Assembly: GCA_020350425.1 (NCBI GenBank)
Contig: CP070716.1
Location: 2,701,643 to 2,735,843, forward strand
DNA: 34,201 nt
Direction of reading: 5' to 3'
From: Gemmatimonadota bacterium
GTDB lineage: Bacteria > Gemmatimonadota > Gemmatimonadetes > Gemmatimonadales > GWC2-71-9
A model generated the notes under the pieces. That model saw only the letters and a program-made list of their open reading frames with translations. It was not told where the DNA came from and made no database searches. This document shows, one piece after another, positions 23,777 through 31,683 of this stretch; positions within the stretch are counted from its first letter, which is position 1, and every line of letters starts with the position of its first letter. The position numbers and the translations under genes were made by a program.

Positions 23777-23827
23777 TTATGCGTATGGGGAGATTTGGAC
23801 CGTTCGGCAGTTGATGTGGTTACTCAT

Positions 23828-23846
23828 TGTAAGCAACGGACTTACA
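23828..23846. promoter_or_regulatory. Inverted repeat upstream of holB
   Basis: TGTAAG (23828-23833) and CTTACA (23841-23846) form a 6-bp inverted repeat with a seven-base spacer, 39 bases before the holB start. The GTAAG/CTTAC half-site is AT-richer than its surroundings and could be a regulator site. Confidence 0.35.
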
Positions 23847-23884
23847 CACTACCTGGGGAGCCAGGAGGGTGCTAGATTGCGACC

Positions 23885-24943
23885 ATGAGTTTACGGCCGA
23901 TATACGGCCATCAGGCGTTGCAGCACCGGCTGGCTGGCGTTCTCGCCTCCAGCCGGTTCCCACAGGCGGCCCTCCTGGTCGGGCCGCCGGGCGTGGGAAA
24001 GCAGCGTCTCGCGCTGTGGATCGCCCAGGGGCTGCTGTGCCAGGCCGGGCCGGGTGCGCCGTGCGGGGAGTGCAGCAGCTGTCGCCAGGCGCTGGGGCTG
24101 CAGCACCCGGATCTGCACTGGTTCGTGCCCATCCAGCGGCCCAAGGCGGGCGACCCGGACAAGCAGGTCGAGGAGGCGAGGGAGAGCCTGGGCGCCGCGA
24201 TGGAGGAGCGCCGCAGGGACCCGCTGTGGCAGCGGTCCGAGGGCATGGCGAGCCATCCCTTGGCGTCGGTGCGGCTGCTGCACCGTCTGGTCTCGGTGAC
24301 CCCGTTCTCAGGGAGCCGCAAGGTGTTGGTGCTGGGCGAGGCCGAGCGCCTGGTGGTCCAGGAATCGAGCCCGGAGGCCGCCAACGCACTGCTCAAGGTG
24401 CTCGAGGAGCCGCCCGAGGACACGACGCTGATCCTCACGGCGGCCGACCCCGAGGCCCTGCTGCCGACGATCCGCTCCCGCCTGGTATCGCTGCGGGTTC
24501 CGCGCGTCGCGGACGAGGAGGTGAGGCGGTTCCTGAGTACCGAGCTCGACCCGCCCCTCAAGAGCTCGGCGCTCGAGCGCCGCACGCTGCTGGCCGAGGG
24601 GAGCATCGGCATGGCGCTCTGGATGACGGGGGAGACCGAGGGGCCCGACCGGCGGGCCGGCGAGTTGCTGGCGGCCGTGGCGGGTGGGGCCGGCGACTGG
24701 GCCTCCAGGGCCCTGGCCCAGCCCACCTGGTCCGCCAGAGGCGACTTCACGGCGCTGCTGGATGCCCTGGCGGTGCGTCTGCGGGCCGGGCTGGAAGAGA
24801 GCGCCGGAGACGCGGAGGGACGGCTGGAAGGCCGCCTGGAGGCGCTCAGGCGGGTCGAGGAGGCACGGGCGGCGGCACAGGGAAACGTGAACCCGCAGCT
24901 CACGCTGGCTGTGCTGGCCAGCGACCTGGAGCGACTGCTGTGA
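23885..24943 (+). CDS. holB: DNA polymerase III delta' subunit (clamp loader)
   Basis: A 352-residue clamp-loader protein. The N-terminal AAA+ domain has [14 protein letters not shown], a P-loop-like VGPPGVGKQ in which the usual Thr/Ser after Lys is Gln (a degenerate P-loop expected for delta', which does not hydrolyse ATP), and four Cys in [15 protein letters not shown] for a zinc module. [20 protein letters not shown] is the Walker B/sensor region typical of delta' and tau. The C-terminal domain is less conserved. It overlaps moaC by four bases (GTGA). Confidence 0.88.
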   Translation: MSLRPIYGHQALQHRLAGVLASSRFPQAALLVGPPGVGKQRLALWIAQGLLCQAGPGAPCGECSSCRQALGLQHPDLHWFVPIQRPKAGDPDKQVEEARESLGAAMEERRRDPLWQRSEGMASHPLASVRLLHRLVSVTPFSGSRKVLVLGEAERLVVQESSPEAANALLKVLEEPPEDTTLILTAADPEALLPTIRSRLVSLRVPRVADEEVRRFLSTELDPPLKSSALERRTLLAEGSIGMALWMTGETEGPDRRAGELLAAVAGGAGDWASRALAQPTWSARGDFTALLDALAVRLRAGLEESAGDAEGRLEGRLEALRRVEEARAAAQGNVNPQLTLAVLASDLERLL

Positions 24944-25428
24944 CGCTGTCTCACCTGGACGAGGCGGGGCGCGCTCGCATGGTGGACGTGGGCGCGAAGC
25001 CCGAGTCGGTGCGCACGGCGCGGGCCGAGGGGACGATCCGGATGGACCCGGCGGCGCTGGCGCTGGTCCGGGGATCCTCGGGGCCCAAGGGCGACGTGCT
25101 GTCCACGGCGGAGCTGGCAGGGACGATGGCGGCCAAGCGGACGGCTGAGCTCATCCCGCTCTGCCACCCCATCGGCCTGGACCAGGTGGTCGTGAAGGTC
25201 GAGGCCGACGCGACGGTGCCGGGCGTGCGGGTCGAGGCGCAGGTCAAGGCGACGGGCCGCACCGGGGTCGAGATGGAAGCGCTGACGGCGGTGTCACTCG
25301 CCCTGCTCACCGTGTACGACATGGTGAAGGCCTCAGGGCACGGTATGGAGATCATGGGGATTCGGTTGGTGGAGAAGACGGGTGGGACCCGGGGAGACTG
25401 GAATCGAGCGAACGGGAGAACTGCATGA
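24940..25428 (+). CDS. moaC: Cyclic pyranopterin monophosphate synthase (MoaC)
   Basis: A 162-residue enzyme of molybdenum cofactor biosynthesis that, with MoaA, makes cyclic pyranopterin monophosphate from GTP. Family motifs are MVDVGAKPE at the start, [30 protein letters not shown] with the Cys-His pair, and [20 protein letters not shown]. The GTG start overlaps the stop of holB as GTGA. No other Mo-cofactor gene is in the window, so this one stands alone here, and the SLT gene after it overlaps too. Confidence 0.95.
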   Translation: MTLSHLDEAGRARMVDVGAKPESVRTARAEGTIRMDPAALALVRGSSGPKGDVLSTAELAGTMAAKRTAELIPLCHPIGLDQVVVKVEADATVPGVRVEAQVKATGRTGVEMEALTAVSLALLTVYDMVKASGHGMEIMGIRLVEKTGGTRGDWNRANGRTA

Positions 25429-26138
25429 TACATCTGAAACTGATCATCCAGCGTTTCACGGCGGCGGTCGTGGAGACCTGGGACCGGCTGTCGGCCACCC
25501 AGCGGCTCACGTTGCGCGGCGCCGCCCTGCTGGGTGCGGTTCTCGTGGTGGGTGCGCTCGCGGGGGCCCAGGCTCCGCCCGTGGAGGCGTCGTCGGATGA
25601 CGGTGGCGCCTACACGGGTACGGCCGTGCAGTCCCAGTTTCGCCACCTGCGCCTGTCACTCGATCTCACTGAGGGCGAGCTGGAGCTGGCGCGCCTCCAG
25701 TTGGAGCGGGCCGAGGACCTGTTGCGGTACTCTGCCCTCTACCAGATCCCCGCGGACCTGACGGAGCTGATCTACGACGTGGCCGTGCGCGAGGGCATCG
25801 ATCCCGAGCTGGCATTCAGGCTCGTCAAGCTCGAGAGTGGCTTCAGCACCCGTGCGCTCAGCGTCGCCAACGCCTATGGACTCGCCCAGGTCCAGCCGGC
25901 GACCGCGCGGTTCTACGCGCCGATGATCACGCCGGAGGAGCTCTACGATCCGGAAACCAACCTGAGCATCGGCTTCCGGTACCTGCGGGACCTGCTGGAG
26001 GCCTACGGAGACGCCAAGATCGCCCTGCTGGCCTACAACAGGGGTCCGACCCGGGTGAAGCAGCTGATGGAGGCGGGGAAGGATCCGGCGAACGGTTATG
26101 CGCTGATCCTGCTGGAGGGCTACGAGGGGCTGCGGTAG
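25425..26138 (+). CDS. Membrane-anchored lytic transglycosylase (SLT domain)
   Basis: A 237-residue peptidoglycan-cleaving enzyme with one N-terminal hydrophobic helix (about residues 29-48) that anchors or exports it. The middle (about 60-105) is a charged, heptad-like helix. The SLT domain (about 110-237) shows [10 protein letters not shown] with the catalytic Glu, [13 protein letters not shown] and [15 protein letters not shown] overlap with moaC makes this the third gene of the trio. It faces the MltD-like gene with only ten bases between the two stop codons, so transcripts from both sides meet here. Confidence 0.9.
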   Translation: MIHLKLIIQRFTAAVVETWDRLSATQRLTLRGAALLGAVLVVGALAGAQAPPVEASSDDGGAYTGTAVQSQFRHLRLSLDLTEGELELARLQLERAEDLLRYSALYQIPADLTELIYDVAVREGIDPELAFRLVKLESGFSTRALSVANAYGLAQVQPATARFYAPMITPEELYDPETNLSIGFRYLRDLLEAYGDAKIALLAYNRGPTRVKQLMEAGKDPANGYALILLEGYEGLR

Positions 26139-26148
26139 ATCCCCTGAC

Positions 26149-27666
26149 TCAGCGAGCTGCGCCCGCCGGCGGAACCACGGCGAGGCGCTCGCCTACCCGA
26201 ATGGTCACGTCGTTCGCCGCCATCCCGTTCCAGCGCCTGAGGTTCTCGACCGTCACGCCGTAGCGCTGCGAGATGACCCAGAGGGTCTCGCCGCGGCGCA
26301 CGAGGTGATAGCGCACGCCCGTCACGGCCGGTTGGGGCCGTGGCGCCCGTCCGGCCGCCGCATCGACCCGGGCCGCCGAGCTCACCGGAATGACCAGGTG
26401 TTGTCCGATGCGCAGGCGCCGAGGGTCCACGTAGTTGTTGGCCGCCCGTATGAGACTCACACCCACGCCATACCGCTGGCCGATCCCCCCCAAGGTCTCG
26501 CCCCGCCGCACGATGTGCTCGATGAAGTTGACCCGCTCGTTCACGGGAAGCTCGGCGTAACGCTGTAGCACGGCGGGCCCGCTGCCGCGCGGCACGCGCA
26601 CGATCGAGCTCTGCCTGGGCGGCGTCACCCCTCGGACGTAGTGCGGGTTGAGCTCCATGAGCGCCCGGGAGGTCGTGTCGGCGAGCCTGGCGATCACGTC
26701 GAGCCCCGTGGCATCGGGCACCGTGATCTCGTCGAACACCAGCGGCCGCAGGATCGGCAGGCTGTCGAATCCGAAGCGCATCGGATCCTTCGCGATGATC
26801 GCCGCGGCAATCAGCTTGGGCACGTAGTCGCGGGTCTCCCGCCGCAGATAGCGCCGGGCCGACAGATCGAAGAACGTCTCGTCGGAAACGGAGTCGGGCT
26901 CCTCCCGCAGGCGGCGGATCCCCCGCTCGACCCGTCCGGCGCCACCATTGTACGCCGCGGCGGCCAGGTACCAGGAGCCGAACTGCTCGTGGAGATCGGC
27001 GAGGTGGCGCGCCGCCGCCTCGGTCGCCTTGTAGGGGTCCCGCCGCTCGTCCACCCAGGTATTCACCGTGAGCCCGTAGCGGATCGCGGTGGAGCGGATG
27101 AACTGCCACATGCCTACCGCGTTGCTGCGCGATACGGCGGTGTTGGAGTACCCCGACTCGATGATCGCGAGGTAGACGAGGTCCTCGGGTACCCCCTGCG
27201 CCTGGAACCGCTCCCGGATCATCCCCTCGTACCGTGGGAGCCGGCCCAGCCAGATGGTGAAGCGGTCGCGGGACGGCTGGAGGAAGTAATCGACGTAGTA
27301 CCTGACGCGATCGCGCTCGGCGAACGACGCCACGTCGATGTCGTAGGTCGGTCCCGCTCCGCTCGCGGCGCCGCCCCGTGGCGCGGCGAGCATCGGGTCG
27401 AGCTCGGTGAGCCGCGGTGCCGGAAGTACGCCTCGCACGTGCCCCGCACCCTTGGCCAGGCTGCGGAACTCCAGCTCGTGCAGCGCCTCGAGCGCCGCCA
27501 GGTCGGCCAGCGAGTCCTCCGCCGTGGGCGCCGGCGCGGCCACGGCCACCGGCCCGGTGCGGCCCGCACGCGTGGCCTGCGGCTCCAGCGAGACCTCGGG
27601 CTGGGAAGTCGCGCAGCCGGCGGTCACACACACCAGGAGAACCAGGGCCTCGCGTCGAGCGGTCAT
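26149..27666 (-). CDS. MltD-like lytic transglycosylase with LysM domains
   Basis: A 505-residue lipoprotein (VTAGC, Cys18) that cuts peptidoglycan. The SLT domain (about residues 150-270) has AIIESGYSNTAVSRSNAVGM with the catalytic Glu, and AAAYNGGAGRVERGI. Two LysM repeats follow in the C-terminal third: HIVRRGETLGGIGQRYGV and YHLVRRGETLWVISQRYGV, which bind the glycan. This is the layout of MltD. The ATG at 27666 starts the lipoprotein signal; upstream in-frame residues do not. It lies 11 bases after a small unknown gene and is probably the last gene of that operon. Confidence 0.93.
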   Translation of the reverse strand: MTARREALVLLVCVTAGCATSQPEVSLEPQATRAGRTGPVAVAAPAPTAEDSLADLAALEALHELEFRSLAKGAGHVRGVLPAPRLTELDPMLAAPRGGAASGAGPTYDIDVASFAERDRVRYYVDYFLQPSRDRFTIWLGRLPRYEGMIRERFQAQGVPEDLVYLAIIESGYSNTAVSRSNAVGMWQFIRSTAIRYGLTVNTWVDERRDPYKATEAAARHLADLHEQFGSWYLAAAAYNGGAGRVERGIRRLREEPDSVSDETFFDLSARRYLRRETRDYVPKLIAAAIIAKDPMRFGFDSLPILRPLVFDEITVPDATGLDVIARLADTTSRALMELNPHYVRGVTPPRQSSIVRVPRGSGPAVLQRYAELPVNERVNFIEHIVRRGETLGGIGQRYGVGVSLIRAANNYVDPRRLRIGQHLVIPVSSAARVDAAAGRAPRPQPAVTGVRYHLVRRGETLWVISQRYGVTVENLRRWNGMAANDVTIRVGERLAVVPPAGAAR

Positions 27667-27677
27667 GTCGCGTGCTA

Positions 27678-28094
27678 CTACCGAGTGAAGATGATGTTCC
27701 CGAGGAACCGGTTGGTGGCGTTGAGCACCGCCAGGGCGGCACACCGGTGCGGTGCCTCGTCGGTGAGACAGGATCCCACCAGCCGGGTCGCCGGCATTCC
27801 GTTGTGGCAGGAGATCGCAACGATGACCACCGTCGAATCGAACGCCCGCACCGCCTTCACGCCCAGCAGCTCGAAGGCGAGCTTCTCCTGCACCGCACCG
27901 CGCAGCGCGTCGGTCGCGGCCTCCGCCGCACAGCGCAGCTCACCGGCCTGGGACCCCAGGCCCTCGGCGGTGCCGACGAAGCGGTCTCCCGGAGAGCCCT
28001 CCAGCACCACGCGCGCGCGGTAGCGGCCATTCGGCAACCGCTCGAACTCGAAATCGAGGAATCGTAGGCGCTCGCGCCCGGCGGCGGTGGTCAT
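27678..28094 (-). CDS. Conserved hypothetical protein, 138 residues
   Basis: I do not recognise a family. The sequence is an alpha/beta protein with no signal or membrane helix. Regular alternation of strand-like segments (RYRARVVLEG; STVVIVAISCHN; ATRLVGSCL) and Ala-rich helices (LRCAAEAATDAL; RCAALAVLNATNRFLG) suggests two repeats of strand-strand-helix of similar size. The ATG abuts the stop of the gene before it with no intervening base. Its position in a chain of four genes ending in MltD suggests a shared transcript but says nothing firm on function. Confidence 0.72.
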   Translation of the reverse strand: MTTAAGRERLRFLDFEFERLPNGRYRARVVLEGSPGDRFVGTAEGLGSQAGELRCAAEAATDALRGAVQEKLAFELLGVKAVRAFDSTVVIVAISCHNGMPATRLVGSCLTDEAPHRCAALAVLNATNRFLGNIIFTR

Positions 28095-28349
28095 CTATTC
28101 GATCCCTTCAAACCGAACTTCGAGCTGTCGCTGCGCCACCTGATCGACCGTCCGGAGCAGGTCGACGTCGAGCCGCGCCTTGCCGGCGTCGTCCACCAGC
28201 ACCGAGATCAACAGCAGCTGCCCGTTGGTGAGCGTCACCCGCAGCTGCCGGCAGTCCTGCCGCACCTCCACGTCCTCCACCGTCACGCCGCTCAGCTGGG
28301 CCACGGCCTCGGCAATGCGGCGCAGCTCCTGGACGGGGGTGACGGACAC
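28095..28349 (-). CDS. Small hypothetical protein, 84 residues
   Basis: Unrecognised. A helix (VQELRRIAEAVAQLSGV), three strands including LRVTLTNGQLLLISVLVDD and a final helix DLLRTVDQVAQRQLEV give an alpha-beta-beta-alpha plan. No signal or membrane segment. Its stop directly adjoins the ATG of the gene after it, and the gene before it ends 18 bases upstream, supporting a single operon of small genes. Confidence 0.65.
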   Translation of the reverse strand: MSVTPVQELRRIAEAVAQLSGVTVEDVEVRQDCRQLRVTLTNGQLLLISVLVDDAGKARLDVDLLRTVDQVAQRQLEVRFEGIE

Positions 28350-28367
28350 GCGGTGGCCGGCGACCGG

Positions 28368-28613
28368 CTACGTAATGTGCTGGACGAGGACTTCCTTCAG
28401 CGCGTCGTTGGACAGCCGGTCCGCGGCCTGAAAGAGCGACGACTTGGAACTCGACTCCAGCGGGTAGGAAGCCCAGAACGCGCGTGGCTCGCGCTCGGTG
28501 TTGGTGGCGCGGAACGAGAGCGTCAGCTGCCACATCTTCACGTCGGGGCGCATTTCCGCCGCCGGGTGGACGTGCCAGACCTCACTGCCGGTGTCAATCA
28601 CTCTCCAGGCCAT
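28368..28613 (-). CDS. Small hypothetical protein, 81 residues
   Basis: Unrecognised, without signal or membrane helix. The N-terminal half looks like strands (MAWRVIDTGSEVWHVHP, MWQLTLSFRAT) and the C-terminal half like a helix. AAGGGA precedes the ATG at 28613 by about nine bases. It is the first gene of the four-gene operon ending in MltD. The 270 bases upstream of it hold an inverted repeat (AAGTCC/GGACTT, 28649-28671), the palindrome GTCAC-A-GTGAC (28785-28795) and the terminator of the next operon. Confidence 0.62.
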   Translation of the reverse strand: MAWRVIDTGSEVWHVHPAAEMRPDVKMWQLTLSFRATNTEREPRAFWASYPLESSSKSSLFQAADRLSNDALKEVLVQHIT

Positions 28614-28828
28614 CAACCGGTCCCTTCATAGTGGTTCCAAGGCGCCGTAAGTCCGAGCAATATGAGGACTTCCGTTCCCTGAGGTCAAGAGCACCCGAGG
28701 CCAGCCACGTCCCTGTGCGACGCCGCGTCCGGGGCTCCGAGCGGCGTCAGCCACCCGACACCAAGATCGTGCGCAACGCACTGTGTCACAGTGACTTGGA
28801 GCACAGGAGAGGGTCCCTCCACGACAAA

Positions 28829-28857
28829 CGCCCCGCGCGGCATTCCGCTGCGGGGCG
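28829..28857 (-). terminator. Terminator of the kinase/methyltransferase/peptide operon
   Basis: CGCCCCGC (28829-28836) pairs with GCGGGGCG (28850-28857), extended by an inner GCGG/CCGC stem with a four-base loop and a one-base bulge. On the minus strand it is followed by TTTGT, consistent with intrinsic termination after the peptide gene. Confidence 0.65.
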
Positions 28858-28885
28858 CTGGTCGAAGTCGCGTCGGCCGCGACCG

Positions 28886-29122
28886 CTACGGCACGTTGCC
28901 ACCCGGCGGGGGACGCTCCCACGGCGCCTGACCGCCCGGCTGCTGCGCGCCGCCCGGAGCGGACTGCGTGGCCCCCGCGGTCATGCCCATTGGGGGTTTC
29001 TTGGACGCCATCTGCACCCCCCCGAGCTCGATGGGGGCCGCCAGGCTGTACACCACCGGCGCAGCGTACGCAGCGGTCTTGGCCAGCTTCTTGAGGAACT
29101 CGCGTCGGTCGTGCTCCGTCAT
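28886..29122 (-). CDS. 78-residue peptide with Tat-like start, candidate modified-peptide precursor
   Basis: The N-terminus has RREFLKKLAKTAAYAAP, a twin-Arg-like motif followed by an Ala-rich helix; similar short Tat-like peptides occur beside PqqD/HprK-related genes in other bacteria (from memory). The C-terminal half (about residues 37-78) is low-complexity, rich in Gly, Pro, Gln and Ala, and contains a single Trp and a single Arg (APWERPPPGGNVP, Arg70). The ATG overlaps the methyltransferase stop (ATGA), so it is translated with the modifying enzymes. It could be the substrate of that system, or simply a small exported protein. The leader/core idea is inference. Confidence 0.72.
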   Translation of the reverse strand: MTEHDRREFLKKLAKTAAYAAPVVYSLAAPIELGGVQMASKKPPMGMTAGATQSAPGGAQQPGGQAPWERPPPGGNVP

Positions 29123-30285
29123 GGCTCACCTCGCTGTGCGGCGAGACCCCCCGATATCTCAATCTTGTCTTGCAGTACCCCGACCACAAGCCGCTCCGCA
29201 TCCGCCTGGGTGAGATCGGGCCGCTCGGCCGCGATCTCTCTCGCAATGTCGCGAATCGAGCGCGTTCCGTCTGTGAGGCCGAGCACCTTAAGCTCCGTGA
29301 CGCCGCGGTCGGCGAGGGAGGGCACGCCGTCGGGCGAGGCCGCGGCCAGGTCGCGGAGCGAGGCGGGTGCCGCCGAGAACTCGTGACCGCGGACCCTGGC
29401 GCCCGCCGTAACCACCTCCCAGGCGAGCCAGCCCGGGGCGCCGTCCGCGCGCGGGGCCGCGCTGACTTCGGCATGCATCGCTTCACCTGCATGCACCTGC
29501 ACGGGCGGATCAACGGGCAGGTAGAGATGTCCCCAGGAGCCGGGCTCGGCCCCCGGCCCGTTGGAGAGGCGCTCACCACCGCCGAGGTCGAGGTCGAACC
29601 AGTAGGCCAGTCCGTGCACAGGCGCTGCGCTCTCGACCCGCCACGTGGCATGCCCACGGACTTCGCTCGCCTCGAAGGGCGCGTCGAATCGCACCCGACA
29701 CACCGACTGCGGCGCGGCGAGAAGGGAAGTCGGCGCGACGGCGCTCTTGCGCGGCGCGTTGGCCACGTACACCCGCGACGGACTCCAGTCGATCCCGTAC
29801 GCCGTGTCCGACGGTCCGAATGGAGCGATCTCAGCCCACAGTGCCTCCGAGCTGACGGGCGCGAGGAAGAACTCGGCCCCCGCGGGCACCGTCCGAGCGC
29901 CGGGCGCAGCATACGCATGGTGCATCGCCCGCAGCAGGCGGACCACGCTGCCGCTCAGCAGGCGGGCCGGGAAGTCCTCGAAGATCACGACATCCACGCG
30001 CTCCGGCAGGCGCACCTCCGGAACCCGTCCGCGCACGAACCGCACGCGGTCGGCGTAGCCGTTGAGCCGGGCAACGGCCCGGGCCACGTGGATCACCGGC
30101 TCCGACTCGATCGCATACACCTCCGCCGCGCCGGCATCGGCGGCGAAGAACGCGAACGTGCCGACTCCCGTGCCCACGTCGAGCACCCGGTCGCCCGGCT
30201 GCACCACCGCCGCGATGGCACGGCGGAACGCCTCGATGCGCCGCTCCTGGGCGAGCAGGTCGCGGTAGTACTTCACGTCGCTCAC
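29119..30285 (-). CDS. PRMT-like methyltransferase with PqqD-like C-terminal domain
   Basis: A 388-residue protein with the class I methyltransferase motif I RVLDVGTGVGTFAFFAAD, acidic VYAIESEP, and the architecture of protein arginine methyltransferases: an N-terminal KYYRDLLAQERR, IFEDFPARLLSG at the place of the double-Glu loop, and a beta-barrel segment HGLAYWFDLDLGGGERLSNG followed by SWGHLYLPV, resembling the LSTGP...THW region. Only the first of the two catalytic Glu is visible: nine residues on there is Gly. Residues about 315-380 (ELKVLGLTDGTRSIRDIARE and onward) resemble a PqqD or winged-helix RRE domain. GTG start, GTGA overlap with the PqqD-like gene before it; ATGA with the peptide after it. 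Arg as target is uncertain. Confidence 0.75.
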   Translation of the reverse strand: MSDVKYYRDLLAQERRIEAFRRAIAAVVQPGDRVLDVGTGVGTFAFFAADAGAAEVYAIESEPVIHVARAVARLNGYADRVRFVRGRVPEVRLPERVDVVIFEDFPARLLSGSVVRLLRAMHHAYAAPGARTVPAGAEFFLAPVSSEALWAEIAPFGPSDTAYGIDWSPSRVYVANAPRKSAVAPTSLLAAPQSVCRVRFDAPFEASEVRGHATWRVESAAPVHGLAYWFDLDLGGGERLSNGPGAEPGSWGHLYLPVDPPVQVHAGEAMHAEVSAAPRADGAPGWLAWEVVTAGARVRGHEFSAAPASLRDLAAASPDGVPSLADRGVTELKVLGLTDGTRSIRDIAREIAAERPDLTQADAERLVVGVLQDKIEISGGLAAQRGEP

Positions 30286-30563
30286 GCGAACAGCCCCTCC
30301 GCGCGAAAGCGGTCGAGCGTGGCGCGCACGTCAGCGAGAATGTCAGCACCCGCGACCGGCGGATCGAACGCGCCGCCCACGGCGTCGGCAATCGCCTCGG
30401 CGTCGAGCTCACCGGTGCAGTGGGACCACACCAGCGCAGCCGTCAAGTTCAAGGCGTGCAGTCGATCGGCCGTAGGGTCGAACAGCACCCACTCGTCGTC
30501 GAGCTGACGGAACACGACGTCGTCCCGTCCACGGGGTCGGTCGACAGTTCGTTCGGCGTGCAT
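30282..30563 (-). CDS. PqqD-like peptide-binding protein
   Basis: A 93-residue PqqD-family protein. The pattern WVLFDPTADRLHALNLTAALVW, seen as LFDP....HALN.TAALVW, and the trailing helices DAEAIADAV and DVRATLDRFRAEGLF fit the PqqD fold, which recognises leader peptides in RiPP pathways (RRE). The ATG at 30563 is four bases after the stop of the nucleotidyltransferase gene. Members next to an HprK-like kinase are, as I recall, named for the HPr-rel-A neighbourhood. Confidence 0.82.
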   Translation of the reverse strand: MHAERTVDRPRGRDDVVFRQLDDEWVLFDPTADRLHALNLTAALVWSHCTGELDAEAIADAVGGAFDPPVAGADILADVRATLDRFRAEGLFA

Positions 30564-30567
30564 GACG

Positions 30568-31683
30568 CTAAGATCGTCTCCCGAGAGCCTTGCCGGCAAC
30601 CTGCCGCACGTGCTGCAGCCAGGCGCCGGCGTCCGACCGCGCGGCAGGCCAGCGCCACCGCAGGTGCTCGCGCGGCGGGAAGAGGGCATCGACGAGGAGC
30701 AGCCGCGCGTCGGTCACGCGGTCGAGCAGCAGCACGCGGCGTCGCACGCGCCGCGCCGTGACGGTCACATGCTCCGTCTCTCCCGCAGCACCCGCCCAGG
30801 CGAGCCAGCGGTCGAGCACGAGCGCGCCCTCCAACCTGCGACCGCGCCGATCCGACGGTGCCGGGCGGACGCCCGCGACCGGGGCGAAGCCGAAGTCACG
30901 CACGTGGGCCCAGTGCACGGCCCGGGCGAGGCGCAGCACGCCCAGGCGCCGGGCGACCTCCTCGTAGCCGTCACCGTCGGTCCTCCACTCGTCGCGGCGC
31001 AGCAGCGCCAAATCGAGCAGCGCGGGCGCGTGCAGCAGATCGTGATGCGCCAGGTGATGCACGAGCAGCGCGGCGTGGTGTGCCGGCGCTGGGACCGGGA
31101 GTGCCGCCCCGGGGCGGAGCGACTGCCACACGCCATCGGGCACCTCCGTGCCCGGTCGAGGGAGTAGCCGCGTGATCGGCTCCAGACCCCAGTGCAGATC
31201 GAGGTCTATGGACTCTATCGCGGAGCGCGTCCCCTCCCGCGACAGGTTCACGCTGGAGCGCAGCGCGGCCGGCCCACTCTGTTCCTCGGGGGGGAACTCG
31301 ACGTACCCCAGTCCTGTGACCAACTCGCGAGCGGCGGCCACCGAGCCGGGCTGCACGAACAGGTCCAGATCCGCCATCTCTCGGTCGCCGGGGGCGTACA
31401 GCGTCCCGACGAGCGCGATCCCCCGCGCGAAGAAGTGTGGGACTTCCCGTGCGGTGAGGGCGCGAGAGATCTCCTGCGCCGCGTCGCACAGCAGCTCCTC
31501 GCGCAGATGCCGCACCAGTCGTTGATCACGGGTCGCGTCCGGTGGCACATGATATCGCGCTACATACCCCTCGATCCCGAGTCGGCGCGCGAGCACGAGG
31601 CCGGGAGCAGCCGCCGTCACGCCCAGCGCGGCGGCGGCGCGATCCAGCGCACCGCAGAGTGGACCAGCGACCGGATCCCTCAC
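30568..31683 (-). CDS. Nucleotidyltransferase-fold protein (NTP_transf_5 type)
   Basis: A 371-residue protein. The segment ALVGTLYAPGDREMADLDLFV is the family signature of a nucleotidyltransferase fold, with Asp105 and Asp107 as metal ligands. The long helical C-terminal part has a His-rich stretch (HHAALLVHHLAHHDLL) that is usual for this family. Such proteins are found in lasso-peptide and related clusters beside HprK-like kinases. It could nucleotidylate or otherwise alter a peptide, but the reaction is unknown. The GTG start overlaps the kinase stop (GTGA). Confidence 0.83.
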   Translation of the reverse strand: MRDPVAGPLCGALDRAAAALGVTAAAPGLVLARRLGIEGYVARYHVPPDATRDQRLVRHLREELLCDAAQEISRALTAREVPHFFARGIALVGTLYAPGDREMADLDLFVQPGSVAAARELVTGLGYVEFPPEEQSGPAALRSSVNLSREGTRSAIESIDLDLHWGLEPITRLLPRPGTEVPDGVWQSLRPGAALPVPAPAHHAALLVHHLAHHDLLHAPALLDLALLRRDEWRTDGDGYEEVARRLGVLRLARAVHWAHVRDFGFAPVAGVRPAPSDRRGRRLEGALVLDRWLAWAGAAGETEHVTVTARRVRRRVLLLDRVTDARLLLVDALFPPREHLRWRWPAARSDAGAWLQHVRQVAGKALGRRS

